Below the pieces are notes generated by a model that did no database searches, was not told the DNA's origin, and worked only from the letters and a program-made list of their open reading frames with translations. A stretch of DNA of 13,112 nt from JAIVJN01 sp036732565 (GTDB lineage Bacteria > Acidobacteriota > Vicinamibacteria > Vicinamibacterales > UBA2999), in assembly GCA_036732565.1 (NCBI GenBank), contig DAINCF010000175.1:1-13112 (forward strand), in the 5' to 3' direction. The position numbers and the translations under genes are program-made. This document shows, in pieces, positions 1 to 7,101 of this stretch (position 1 is the first letter of the stretch; every line of letters begins with the position of its first letter).

Positions 1-245
1 CGTCACTGCTCGGCGCCGAGGCACGTCGCTTCGCGCATCTGCCGGGCGGGCATCAGGAAGGATGGGCGGACGCGTTCTGCAATGTGATCCGCGACGTCTA
101 CGAACGCATCGCCTCCGAGTCGACGGCCGGCGCTCGTCCCTCGCCAGCGGTCGCGACCTTCGAGGACGGCTATCGCGCCAATCGCATCGTGGAAGCCATC
201 CTCGAGAGCGCGTCACGCGGCACGTGGACCACGGTCGCGTACTGA
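1..245 (+). CDS. Gfo/Idh/MocA-family oxidoreductase, C-terminal fragment (5' end outside window)
   Basis: Reading codons from base 3 gives about 80 residues before the TGA at 243-245. The piece contains HLPGGHQEGWADAFCNVIRDVY, then VATFEDGYRANRIVEAILES and a closing GTWTTVAY. This resembles the C-terminus of Gfo/Idh/MocA dehydrogenases: the G-H-x-E-G-W element of the substrate domain, then the 'F-x-D-G-Y/L-x-x-x-x-I-V-x-A-I-L-x-S' helix. These are NAD(P)-dependent sugar or inositol oxidoreductases and are usually cytoplasmic. The nucleotide-binding domain is outside the window, so cofactor and substrate cannot be read. It lies 149 bp upstream of a TonB receptor on the same strand, and genes of this family often sit with TIM-barrel epimerases and ThuA proteins, both of which occur here. 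Family is fairly sure; substrate is unknown. Confidence 0.8.
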   Translation, partial: SLLGAEARRFAHLPGGHQEGWADAFCNVIRDVYERIASESTAGARPSPAVATFEDGYRANRIVEAILESASRGTWTTVAY

Positions 246-261
246 ACACCTCGACATCGGC

Positions 262-289
262 TTGACCCTCGCCGATCCGGTGTGATACA
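262..289 (+). promoter_or_regulatory. Putative sigma70-type promoter for TonB receptor 1
   Basis: TTGACC (262-267) is a good -35. After a 16-bp spacer comes GATACA (284-289), preceded by TG at 281-282, which resembles an extended -10. Transcription would start near 296, just upstream of two LacI-type operators. The assignment rests on sequence match only. Confidence 0.4.
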
Positions 290-293
290 CCGG
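277..293. promoter_or_regulatory. 17-bp palindrome over the -10 region
   Basis: CCGGTGT (277-283) and ACACCGG (287-293) form a perfect 7-bp inverted repeat around GAT. It lies 32 bp after the oxidoreductase stop codon and covers the proposed -10 element. It could be an operator for a further regulator. It could also be a short hairpin ending the upstream transcript, but no T-run follows it. Confidence 0.3.
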
Positions 294-302
294 CCCGTGC
301 CA

Positions 303-317
303 GGAACCGGTTCCACA
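303..317. promoter_or_regulatory. LacI/GalR-type operator, site 1
   Basis: The sequence is GGAACCGGTTCCACA. Its 12-bp core GGAACCGGTTCC (303-314) is a perfect palindrome with the central CG typical of LacI-family operators. It lies just downstream of the proposed promoter, where a repressor would block initiation or early elongation. Its centre is 31 bp (about three helical turns) from site 2. Confidence 0.6.
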
Positions 318-332
318 TCTCTCGCTCGAATA

Positions 333-348
333 TGGAAGCGGTTCCACA
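333..348. promoter_or_regulatory. LacI/GalR-type operator, site 2
   Basis: The 14-bp core TGGAAGCGGTTCCA (333-346) fits the general LacI-family pattern TGNAANCGNTTNCA at every fixed position, and it is followed by CA as in the other two sites. It lies about 50 bp before the receptor start codon. The in-frame ATG at 332 falls inside this operator, which is one reason to place the true start at 395. Confidence 0.65.
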
Positions 349-394
349 TTTGACTTGGCTGCTCCGGCCCCACGCCGGTGAAGGGAAGGACCTC

Positions 395-3300
395 ATGCGA
401 CACGCGTTCGTACGGCGAGCGTGGCTGACCGTTGTCCTGATCGGAGGCCTGGCCACCGCCAGCGCCGCCCAAGAGCTCTCGGGCTACATCCGCGATCAGT
501 CCGGTGGCGTCCTACCGGGCGCAACCGTCACGGCGACGCAAGTGGGCACGCAGCTCACCCGGACCACCGTCACCAACGAGCAGGGCTACTACGTGCTGCC
601 CGAGATCCCCATTGGCGAGTATCAGGTCGTCGCCGAGCTGCAGGGATTCAAGCGTCACGTCGAGACCGGCGTGGTCGTGCGCGTCAACTCGAAGATGACG
701 GCCAACGCGACGCTGGAGGTCGGCACCGTCGAAGAGTCGGTCACCGTCCAGGCCGCGGCGGCACTGATCGAGGTCAGCACCGGGGAGATCGGCCGACTGG
801 TGACCGGCGAGCAGGCACGCACGCTGCAGCTGAACGGTCGTAACTTCTCCCAGCTGCTCTGGCTGAATCCCGGCGTGTCGAGCACCGTGCGCAGCGGCTC
901 GGAGCTGTTCGGCGGCTTCGGATCGAACATGACCGGACAGAGCGTCAACGGCGGGCGCACCACGTCGCAGTCCTGGAACATCGACGGGGTCGACAACAAG
1001 GACAACGGCGGCGGCGGCAACAACTTCGTCAACATCAATCCCGACGCGATCGCCGAGTTCAAGGTGCTGACGACGAACTTCAGCGCCGAGAACGGCCAGA
1101 ATGCCGGCGCGGTGATCAACATCGCGTTGAAGAGCGGCACGCAGAACTTTCGCGGCGCCGCCTACGAGTATCTGCGCAACGACCGCTTCGACGCCAAGGC
1201 GTTCAACGCCACCACGAAGCCGAAGCTGCGCTACAACAACTTCGGCGGCAACCTCGGCGGCCCGATCGCCTTTGCCGGCTTCAACGAGAGCAAGACGAAG
1301 CTGTTCTTCTTCGCCGGCGCCGACTTCAAACGGCAGACCGTGGGCACGCCGACGTTCTGGACCGTGCCGACCCAGGCGCAGCGCAACGGGGACTTCTCGG
1401 CGCTGCCCTCGTCGCAGTGGCCAACCGACCCGCGCACCGGCCAGCCGTTCCCGGGCGGCGTCATCCCAGCCGATCGCATCAGCCCGAACGCGCGCCTGCT
1501 CGTCGACAACTATCCGCTGCCCAACTTCACCGGCGCGGGCGGCAACTTCCAGTTCAACAACGAAATCGAACAGAGCGTCGATCAGTACTATCTGAAGTTC
1601 GACTACGTCCAGAGCGCCAACTCGCAGTTCTCGGTGAACTACCTTCGCGACTCGTTCTTCGGTGTGCAGAACACCACCCAGCTGGCGCTCTACGATCGCA
1701 ACATTCCCGGCTACAGCTCGGCGGTGCGCTGGAAGTTGATCCTCGGCTCGAGCGCGGTGAACACGTTGCAGGTCAGCTTCTCCGGCAATCGGATTCGGCA
1801 GGACAACTTCCGGTCGAACGACATCTTCGGCCGGGACATCCTCCGTGGCGCGGGCAACAGCGGGATCACCTACCCCTTGATCTTCGGTGCCAGCGACAAA
1901 ATCCCCTCGATCGCGATCTCGGGGTTCCAAGCCCTCACCACGCAGGCCCTCACCTTCCAGAATTTCAACCACATCTTCCAGGTCAAAGACGACTTCTCGA
2001 AGATCGCCGGCAACCATACCCTCAAGGCCGGCTTCGTCGTGATGCGCAGCCGGAAGAATCAGGACAACCAGCCGGCAATCAACGGGACGTTCAACTTCGA
2101 CAGCCTCGGGCAAGCGCTCCTCGGCGACTTCAACAACTACCTGGAAGGCGGCCGCGGGGTGGAGGGCTGGTTCCGGTTCTGGCAGAACGAGGCCTATGTC
2201 CAGGACAGCTGGAAGGTCAACGAACGCCTGTCACTCGATGTCGGGCTCCGGCTTGGCCTCTATCAACCGCAGTACTCCGCGCTGAACAACGCCGTCATCT
2301 TCGACCCGAGCTTCTTCGATCCGGGTCGAGCCCCGGGCGTGAACTCGGCCAACGGTCAGCTGGTCGTCGGTCCCACCTACGATCCCATCAACGGATTGGG
2401 CGTCGGCGGCGACGAGTTCCCGGAGGACGCCAGGAACCGGCTCCCGATCTCGCCCGATGCCGAGCGGCTGTTCCGCGGACTCTCGCCGACCATCATCTCG
2501 TGGCAGACCGGCTGGGGGCCGCGGGCGAGCTTCGCCTACGATCTGCTCGGCGACCAGACAACGGTCCTGCGCGGCGGCTATGGGCGCTACTTCGAGCGCA
2601 TCCAGGGCAACTACATGTTCAGCAGCGTGAACAACCCGCCGTTCGTCGCGTCGACCACGGTGTTCGGCGGCAACGTCGAAAATCCCGGCGGCGGCGCGAC
2701 GCGGCAGGTGGCCTCGAACATCCGCTCGTTCGACAAGAACTTGAAGCTGCCGGTCGTCGACAACTGGAGCATCGGCGTCCAGCGCAAGGTCACCAACAAC
2801 ACGGTGGCCGAAGTCACCTACGTCGGAACGCACGGCTCCGATCAAACCCGTGACACCGACTTGAACCAGCTTCCCGCCGGCACGCTGCAAGCGAATCCCG
2901 GCGTCAACGCCAACGCCTTGAGACCCTACAAAGGCTACGCCTTCATCAACCAGTACGTGACCGACGCCGAGTTCCGCTACCACGGGTTGCAGTCGTTGCT
3001 GCGGACCAACATCAGCGGCGGCAGCATGATCCAGCTCGCCTACACCTTCTCCAAGGCGACGACGACGGCGACGGACTGGAACTCGCTGCCGGTGGACAGC
3101 TACAACGCGCGCATGGACGAGGGGCGCGCGAACTACGATCGACCGCACGTCTTCATCGCCAGCTACATCTACGAGCTGCCGTTCTGGCGGGACGGCGGCG
3201 AGTGGTACAAGACCGTGCTCGGGGACTGGCGGATCTCGGGCGTGACCACCGCGCAGAGCGGGCTGCCGCTCAACATCATCATGAACGGTGACATCGCAGG

Positions 3301-3682
3301 GATCGGCCGCGCCGGCACGGGAGCCGCCGGATCGAATCAGCGTCCCAACCTGGTCGGCGATCCGGCCCTGTCCAACGACGATCGGACGTGGAGTCGATGG
3401 TTCGACACCACGGCATTCGCGACGCCGGCGGCCGGCACCTTCGGCGATCTGCCGCGCAACGCGCTACGCGGTCCCGGGACGTTCAACACCGACCTGGCGC
3501 TGCACAAGCTGATCCCGTTCGGCGGCAGCCGCTCGGGCGAGGTGCGCATCGAGACCTTCAACATCTTCAACCACGCGAACCCCTTCACCATCGGCAACGT
3601 GGTGGCGACGGCGCAGTTCGGCCAGGTGACGGCCTTCAGCGATCCGCGGATCCTGCAGCTGTCGTTCCGGCTGTCGTTCTAA
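395..3682 (+). CDS. Oar-like TonB-dependent receptor 1 with N-terminal carboxypeptidase-regulatory domain
   Basis: This 1095-aa outer-membrane receptor is presumed to import an oligosaccharide or similar ligand using TonB energy. The ATG at 395 is chosen because GGAAGGA lies 4 nt upstream and a signal peptide follows at once (MRHAFVRRAWLTVVLIGGLA, cleavage near SAA|QE, residue 25). An in-frame ATG at 332 would put 21 hydrophilic residues before the signal and starts inside an operator. Residues 28-112 form a carboxypeptidase-regulatory-like beta-sandwich (GYIRDQSGGVLPGATVTAT, then NEQGYYVLPEIPIGEY). Residues 113-250 are the plug (LNGRNFSQLLWLNPG, NIDGVDNKDNGGGGNN). The rest is a barrel ending in LQLSFRLSF, with the terminal Phe needed for outer-membrane assembly. 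Length and layout fit the Oar-like group. No conserved TonB box is obvious. Two LacI-type operators precede it. The ligand cannot be read from sequence. Confidence 0.92.
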   Translation: MRHAFVRRAWLTVVLIGGLATASAAQELSGYIRDQSGGVLPGATVTATQVGTQLTRTTVTNEQGYYVLPEIPIGEYQVVAELQGFKRHVETGVVVRVNSKMTANATLEVGTVEESVTVQAAAALIEVSTGEIGRLVTGEQARTLQLNGRNFSQLLWLNPGVSSTVRSGSELFGGFGSNMTGQSVNGGRTTSQSWNIDGVDNKDNGGGGNNFVNINPDAIAEFKVLTTNFSAENGQNAGAVINIALKSGTQNFRGAAYEYLRNDRFDAKAFNATTKPKLRYNNFGGNLGGPIAFAGFNESKTKLFFFAGADFKRQTVGTPTFWTVPTQAQRNGDFSALPSSQWPTDPRTGQPFPGGVIPADRISPNARLLVDNYPLPNFTGAGGNFQFNNEIEQSVDQYYLKFDYVQSANSQFSVNYLRDSFFGVQNTTQLALYDRNIPGYSSAVRWKLILGSSAVNTLQVSFSGNRIRQDNFRSNDIFGRDILRGAGNSGITYPLIFGASDKIPSIAISGFQALTTQALTFQNFNHIFQVKDDFSKIAGNHTLKAGFVVMRSRKNQDNQPAINGTFNFDSLGQALLGDFNNYLEGGRGVEGWFRFWQNEAYVQDSWKVNERLSLDVGLRLGLYQPQYSALNNAVIFDPSFFDPGRAPGVNSANGQLVVGPTYDPINGLGVGGDEFPEDARNRLPISPDAERLFRGLSPTIISWQTGWGPRASFAYDLLGDQTTVLRGGYGRYFERIQGNYMFSSVNNPPFVASTTVFGGNVENPGGGATRQVASNIRSFDKNLKLPVVDNWSIGVQRKVTNNTVAEVTYVGTHGSDQTRDTDLNQLPAGTLQANPGVNANALRPYKGYAFINQYVTDAEFRYHGLQSLLRTNISGGSMIQLAYTFSKATTTATDWNSLPVDSYNARMDEGRANYDRPHVFIASYIYELPFWRDGGEWYKTVLGDWRISGVTTAQSGLPLNIIMNGDIAGIGRAGTGAAGSNQRPNLVGDPALSNDDRTWSRWFDTTAFATPAAGTFGDLPRNALRGPGTFNTDLALHKLIPFGGSRSGEVRIETFNIFNHANPFTIGNVVATAQFGQVTAFSDPRILQLSFRLSF

Positions 3683-3688
3683 ACGGTA

Positions 3689-3789
3689 GCCACCAGGGCA
3701 CCAAGACACCAAGAGTTCCGGCCCGAAAGAATTCTTCGTGCCTTGGTGTCTTGGTGGCGATGTCGTGGTGTTCTTGGTGTCCTGGTGGC
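3689..3789. repeat. CACCAAGA-type inverted and direct repeat between convergent genes
   Basis: CACCAAGACACCAAG (3699-3713) is perfectly inverted at 3742-3756. The right side holds two direct copies 31 bp apart: CTTGGTGTCTTGGTGGC (3742-3758) and CTTGGTGTCCTGGTGGC (3773-3789), matching at 16 of 17 positions. The left end (3689-3706) also pairs with 3772-3789 at 17 of 18 positions, so two alternative hairpins are possible. The element fills the gap between the receptor stop (3682) and the TIM-barrel gene stop (TAG, 3791-3789) and may act as a two-way terminator. It reads as a dispersed palindromic repeat rather than coding sequence. Confidence 0.75.
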
Positions 3790-5030
3790 TAACTGAGGAA
3801 AGCTTGGCGGCCGTTGCCCTGAACAGGAATGTCTTGAGACGCCAGCACTTCGTGCTGCAGCGCATACATTGCCGCCGCCGCCTGGTCGATGGATCGCACG
3901 AACGCCAGCGAGCCCTGCAGGATGGGCTTGAGTCGATCGCGATCCTGGATTCGCGCCTTCGGGTACTCGTGCTCGACGATCAAATGCGTGTTGGCGACGT
4001 CCAGGGGCAGCAGCTCGCGCGCCGCCAGCTGATGATCGAGCCAATCGACGGTGCGGTTCTGCAGGTAGGCCAGCGGATCGTGCCGAGCCGTCCCTGGCAG
4101 CTCGTGCTCGCACAGGATCACCTGCTTCTTCCACGCGTTGAGTTGATCCGAAGGTGTTGACGACGGCTGACCGTCGACCCAGTCGCCGCGCTGGAAGGTC
4201 TGCCCGCCGTAGCCCCACGCCGTGACGCCTTTCGCGTCGATCACCTGCCCTTTGACGTGGAAGCCGCCGATCAGGAAGGCGTAGCCCTCGTCTTTCAAGT
4301 ACTGGAAGATCGAGCGGGTGTCCTGCCCCATCAGGATCGCGTGCGAGGGGTCGTAGTGGATGCGGAGCTGATCGCCGACGCCGTGCTTCTCGCAGATGCG
4401 ATGCAGCGCAATCCAGGCGGCCGGCGTGTAGCCGATGTTGTTGTGCCAGTTGTCGCTCGTCGTCCACCCCGGCATCGGGCATTGCTCCAGCCGGTAGGTC
4501 AGGCCGCGCTCCTTCGCGGCACGGAGCAACGGGACGAAGTGCTCCTCGAAGTCCAGCAGGTTCTGATCCATGCTGCGCTGCTGATTGCGGCCGATGAAGC
4601 CGCAGACCGCGTCGACGCCGAGCAGCGCCGAAGTGTCGAAGATCCGCATCAGGAACGCGTGCTTCTTGGCGCGAAGGGCGGGATCGTGATGGAGCAGGTT
4701 CTCGAAGAACGCGAAGTCCGAGATCCCGACGCCGGTCGACTGCATCGCCGCCTCGACCCGCCGCGCGCGCGTCTTGTCGAATGGCGACCGCAGATCGAGC
4801 GTGTTGGCCACGGGATCCAACATCGCCTCGGGCGGCACATCGGCCTCGCTCGGATGAAGCGCCGCCGACACCTGGATGTAGTCGGCGCCAAGCTCGCGCC
4901 CGAAGGCGAGCCATTCCTCAATCGCGAGGTCGGGATCGCGATCGCGTTGCTCTCTCGGTGTCAGCTCTTGAAGCGCGGCCGTGAGCACACCGACCTTCAT
5001 GAATTTCGGCTCGAACGCATGTGAAGTCAT
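3789..5030 (-). CDS. Xylose-isomerase-like TIM-barrel protein (sugar phosphate isomerase/epimerase family)
   Basis: This 413-aa cytoplasmic protein has no signal peptide and belongs to the xylose-isomerase-like/AP-endonuclease-2 TIM-barrel family. These enzymes isomerise or epimerise sugars and keto-sugars using a divalent metal. Plausible metal ligands are present in order: E182 (LEQCP), D227 and H230 (HYDPSH), H258 (GGFHVKG) and E308 or E310 (LCEHE). It is longer than the usual 260-300 aa because of inserts and a long C-terminal region. The first ATG (5030) has no clear ribosome site. The family-like start is Met11 (5000, MKVGVLTAAL), which also lacks one, so the start is uncertain. It lies 109 bp downstream of the ThuA gene on the same strand and may share its operator-controlled promoter. 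The TAG stop touches a palindromic repeat. Substrate unknown. Confidence 0.85.
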   Translation of the reverse strand: MTSHAFEPKFMKVGVLTAALQELTPREQRDRDPDLAIEEWLAFGRELGADYIQVSAALHPSEADVPPEAMLDPVANTLDLRSPFDKTRARRVEAAMQSTGVGISDFAFFENLLHHDPALRAKKHAFLMRIFDTSALLGVDAVCGFIGRNQQRSMDQNLLDFEEHFVPLLRAAKERGLTYRLEQCPMPGWTTSDNWHNNIGYTPAAWIALHRICEKHGVGDQLRIHYDPSHAILMGQDTRSIFQYLKDEGYAFLIGGFHVKGQVIDAKGVTAWGYGGQTFQRGDWVDGQPSSTPSDQLNAWKKQVILCEHELPGTARHDPLAYLQNRTVDWLDHQLAARELLPLDVANTHLIVEHEYPKARIQDRDRLKPILQGSLAFVRSIDQAAAAMYALQHEVLASQDIPVQGNGRQAFLS

Positions 5031-5090
5031 AACTAGTGGAGCGTATCAACAGGATTGCCACTGTCGCCAGAGTGCTCGGGGAGCGGAGTC

Positions 5091-5113
5091 GGGCCGTTGC
5101 TACGGAACGGCCC
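5091..5113. other. Hairpin between the ThuA and TIM-barrel genes
   Basis: GGGCCGTT (5091-5098) and AACGGCCC (5106-5113) form a perfect 8-bp stem with a 7-nt loop. No T-run follows on either strand, so it is not a classic terminator. It could cause partial termination or stabilise RNA between the two genes. The surrounding gap (5031-5139) holds nothing else I recognise. Confidence 0.4.
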
Positions 5114-5139
5114 AGTAGTGCTGTCGAGAATACATGCCA

Positions 5140-6072
5140 CTAGCGCGACCAGAAGGCGGGATCCATCATCGCCACGTCGGAGCGATAGCTCGCGGTGTTC
5201 GCGGTGGGAAAGTTCGACGGCACCTTCTGCGTCACGTTCCCCGTGGCCGCCCACTCGATGCCGCGCTGCAGGAGGACGATGAAGTCCACCGAGCTCATCG
5301 CGGCGACGTCGTGCCCCATGGGCAGGTGAGCGATGCGGCCCTTGCCGTACGACAGCACCATCACCATCGGCTCGTCGCGGCCGGTTCCGCGATCTTTGGG
5401 ATCGGAGTACGCCGTCGCGAGCACCGTCATGTTGCGCCCGGGCCCACGGAGTCTCGCGTAGAGCTCGTCGTTGTGATGCATCCACACCGGCGGCAAGCCC
5501 TTGGTAATCGGGTGGGCCGTGTCTCGCACCGTCACCTGAAACGGCAGGAGCTTGCCGTGTGAGCCGGCGCGACCCGGCGCGGTGTCCGAGACCAGCTTGC
5601 CCTCCTTGAAGTACCAGAACGGACCGGCGGTCTCGTCGCGGCCGCCCCAGCCGCCGACGCCGGTCATCTCGTTGAATGCTGTCCAGTTGCGAAAGGCGTT
5701 GTCGGCGCCGTGCACGGGCACGAATCCGCCGCCGCTGCTGACGAACTGCTCGAACGCGCTCTTGAGGGGCGCCGGCCAGTCCGGCGCCTCCGCCGTGATG
5801 CCGTTGTTGTAGTTCATGACCACGACCTGAAACCGGGCGAAGTCCGGCTTGAAGGTCGCGAAGTCCGGAGACTCGAGCGGCGGCGCGGTCACGACCGTCG
5901 TCTCGAACAGTCCGGCTTCGTCCAGGACCTTTTTCAGTACGGGCGTGGTGGCCCGCCAATCATGGTTGTTCTGCCCATCGAGCAGCATCACGCGAATGCG
6001 CGTCTGCGCGGCGGAGGTCAGCGCGCCCAGGATTGCCGCACCAAGGATGATCGAGGAAAGGAGTCTCTTCAT
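5140..6072 (-). CDS. Secreted ThuA-domain protein
   Basis: This 310-aa protein has the ThuA-like fold (glutamine-amidotransferase-like alpha/beta), named from trehalose utilisation. The ATG at 6072 is chosen because GGGGGAG lies 6 nt upstream and a Sec signal follows (MKRLLSSIILGAAILGALTS, cleavage near SAA|QT, residue 23). Reading on to 6156 would add 28 charged residues and run into the operator. Family features seen: LLDGQNNHDW (30-39), VVVMNYNNG (83-91), GGGFVPVHGADNAF (114-127), HPITKGLPPVWMHHNDELYARL (187-208) and SYGKGRIAHLPMGHD (241-255). The biochemical role of the family is poorly settled. The signal implies action outside the cytoplasm. A promoter and one LacI-type operator lie upstream, and a TIM-barrel gene follows after 67 bp of unremarkable sequence plus a hairpin. 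Confidence 0.88.
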   Translation of the reverse strand: MKRLLSSIILGAAILGALTSAAQTRIRVMLLDGQNNHDWRATTPVLKKVLDEAGLFETTVVTAPPLESPDFATFKPDFARFQVVVMNYNNGITAEAPDWPAPLKSAFEQFVSSGGGFVPVHGADNAFRNWTAFNEMTGVGGWGGRDETAGPFWYFKEGKLVSDTAPGRAGSHGKLLPFQVTVRDTAHPITKGLPPVWMHHNDELYARLRGPGRNMTVLATAYSDPKDRGTGRDEPMVMVLSYGKGRIAHLPMGHDVAAMSSVDFIVLLQRGIEWAATGNVTQKVPSNFPTANTASYRSDVAMMDPAFWSR

Positions 6073-6142
6073 CACGTGCTCCCCCAGCGTCTGTTCGCGC
6101 TCCGCGCGCTCTAACGTCCTGGCGTGCCCGGCGCGCAGGTAT

Positions 6143-6157
6143 GAAACCGGTTCCACA
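6143..6157. promoter_or_regulatory. LacI/GalR-type operator, site 3 (ThuA gene)
   Basis: GAAACCGGTTCCACA matches site 1 at all but one position (GGAACCGGTTCCACA) and shares CGGTTCCACA with sites 1 and 2. It lies directly downstream of the -10 of the ThuA promoter, centred 76 bp before the start codon. That is the same geometry as at the receptor gene. One regulator probably controls both transcription units. Confidence 0.62.
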
Positions 6158-6185
6158 CGCTAACGCAACGGAGTACCACTGTCAA
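6157..6185 (-). promoter_or_regulatory. Putative sigma70-type promoter of the ThuA gene
   Basis: On the - strand a perfect TTGACA (6185-6180) is followed by a 17-bp spacer and TAGCGT (6162-6157) as -10. The LacI-type operator begins at the edge of the -10, so it would cover the start point. Spacing and position support a true promoter. Confidence 0.5.
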
Positions 6186-6270
6186 TCGACCCGCCTTGGC
6201 GAAGCGGACGTCTCGTATGGGGATCATATGGCGGGTGAGGCGGGTGAGGCAGCGCGAGGCGGATGAGACG

Positions 6271-6299
6271 CGTGGGGTCGGTGATGAACCGGCCCCACG
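6271..6299 (-). terminator. Hairpin after the DJ-1/PfpI gene
   Basis: CGTGGGGTCGGT (6271-6282) and ACCGGCCCCACG (6288-6299) pair over 12 positions with one wobble or mismatch and a 5-nt loop. The stem begins 9 nt after the TAA at 6310-6308. It probably ends that transcript before the ThuA promoter, although no U-tract follows. Confidence 0.45.
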
Positions 6300-6307
6300 C
6301 TGCCGAG

Positions 6308-6898
6308 TTATCGAGCGCGGTGCCCCACGACCTCGCGCGCACGGTCCGGTTGGTGCCGCCCTTCGGCGAACTCCTCGATCATCTTGCGGTTGAACGCGGG
6401 AATATCGCGTGGATTCCGAGATGTGACCAGACCGTTGTCCACAACGACCTCTTTGTCTACCCATCGCGCACCGGCGTTGAGCAAGTCCGTACGCAACGAC
6501 GGATGCGAGGTCATCGTTCGCCCTTCGACCGCGCCGACCTCGATCAGCGTCCAAGGCGCGTGACAGATCGCCGCGATGGGCTTGCCGGCGTCGACGAACC
6601 CCTTCACGAACACGAGGGCGCTGGCATCGCTGCGGAGCTTGTCGGGATTCATCACGCCGCCGGGCAGCAGCAGCCCATCGTAGTCATCAGCCTGAGCCTC
6701 ATCGACTTTGACGTCGCACCGAACGCTCGAACCCCAATGCAATTGGTCCCATCCTTTGACCTCGCCGGCCTTTGGAGACACCACTGACACGTGGGCGCCT
6801 TCTTGCTCGAGAGCCTTGCGCGGCTCGAGCAACTCCGACTGCTCGAAGCCATCGGTGACCAACGCGGCGATCCTCTTCCCTTGTAGTGACTGAGCCAT
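6308..6898 (-). CDS. DJ-1/PfpI family protein (type 1 glutamine-amidotransferase-like)
   Basis: This 196-aa cytoplasmic protein covers a full DJ-1/PfpI domain (usually 170-190 aa) plus a basic C-terminal tail (about 180-196). The nucleophile Cys112 sits in the elbow AAICHAPW, followed by His113, and the conserved acid is Glu19 in DGFEQSEL. LLLPGG (76-81) is also typical. Relatives include intracellular PfpI-type peptidases, general stress proteins and deglycase or hydratase-like enzymes, and sequence alone does not choose among them. The start at 6898 is preferred over a GTG at 6916 because GGAGGGAG lies 8 nt upstream of the ATG and overlaps that GTG. It seems to be a single gene: a repeat-rich gap of 203 bp precedes it and a strong hairpin follows. 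Confidence 0.88.
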   Translation of the reverse strand: MAQSLQGKRIAALVTDGFEQSELLEPRKALEQEGAHVSVVSPKAGEVKGWDQLHWGSSVRCDVKVDEAQADDYDGLLLPGGVMNPDKLRSDASALVFVKGFVDAGKPIAAICHAPWTLIEVGAVEGRTMTSHPSLRTDLLNAGARWVDKEVVVDNGLVTSRNPRDIPAFNRKMIEEFAEGRHQPDRAREVVGHRAR

Positions 6899-6985
6899 TG
6901 AACGCGCTCCCTCCACGCACGATGGAACGGTCCGACTGCGACAGCAGCAGACGTGTGCGTGGATGAAATACGCGGTGCAAGGAAT

Positions 6986-7014
6986 GGGCCGCCTTGAAGG
7001 GCGGCCCCTACGAA
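6986..7014. repeat. Palindromic repeat, inverted copy (GGGCCGCC hairpin)
   Basis: GGGCCGCC (6986-6993) and GGCGGCCC (7000-7007) form an 8-bp stem with a 6-nt loop, followed by CTACGAA. Read on the other strand this is TTCGTAG plus a hairpin, the same layout as the copies at 7027-7092 and 8336-8359, so it belongs to one repeat family in opposite orientation. Confidence 0.6.
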
Positions 7015-7026
7015 ATCAACGAGTCG

Positions 7027-7092
7027 GTCTTCGTAGCGGCCGGGCCTTCCTTCGTAACGGGTCTTCGTAGCGGCCGGCCTTCAGGCCGGCCG
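7027..7092. repeat. Tandem TTCGTAGCGGCCGG repeats ending in a perfect hairpin
   Basis: The 17-mer GTCTTCGTAGCGGCCGG occurs exactly at 7027-7043 and 7061-7077, a 34-bp period, with a degenerate TTCGTAACGGG between (7051-7061). The second copy runs into a perfect 10-bp stem, CGGCCGGCCT (7071-7080) with AGGCCGGCCG (7083-7092). It ends 9 bp before the NHL gene stop codon (7104-7102) and may terminate that gene. Confidence 0.65.
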
Positions 7093-7101
7093 AGATCGCG
7101 C

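Noticed and set aside
62..265. 67-aa + strand frame at the left edge
   Set aside because: Arg-rich and out of frame with the oxidoreductase tail, which reads cleanly from base 3 to 245.
332..394. Upstream ATG for TonB receptor 1
   Set aside because: It lies inside a LacI-type operator, lacks a ribosome site and would place 21 residues before a good signal peptide.
512..2113. 533-aa open frame on the - strand inside TonB receptor 1
   Set aside because: Arg/Val/Glu-rich composition with no family motif; it is the antisense shadow of a GC-rich gene whose + strand product is clearly recognisable.
3679..4914. 411-aa - strand frame overlapping the TIM-barrel gene
   Set aside because: Arg/Ala-rich shadow in another frame; the 3789-5030 frame carries all the metal-binding motifs.
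5033..5143. Gap flanked by CTAGTGG and CCACTAG as a possible small mobile element
   Set aside because: A 7-bp inverted pair is too short to support this, and no target duplication or internal element is visible.
6286..6298. Possible fourth LacI-type operator (GAACCGGCCCCAC)
   Set aside because: The right half is GGCCCC instead of GGTTCC, and the bases are explained by the stem of the hairpin after the DJ-1/PfpI gene.
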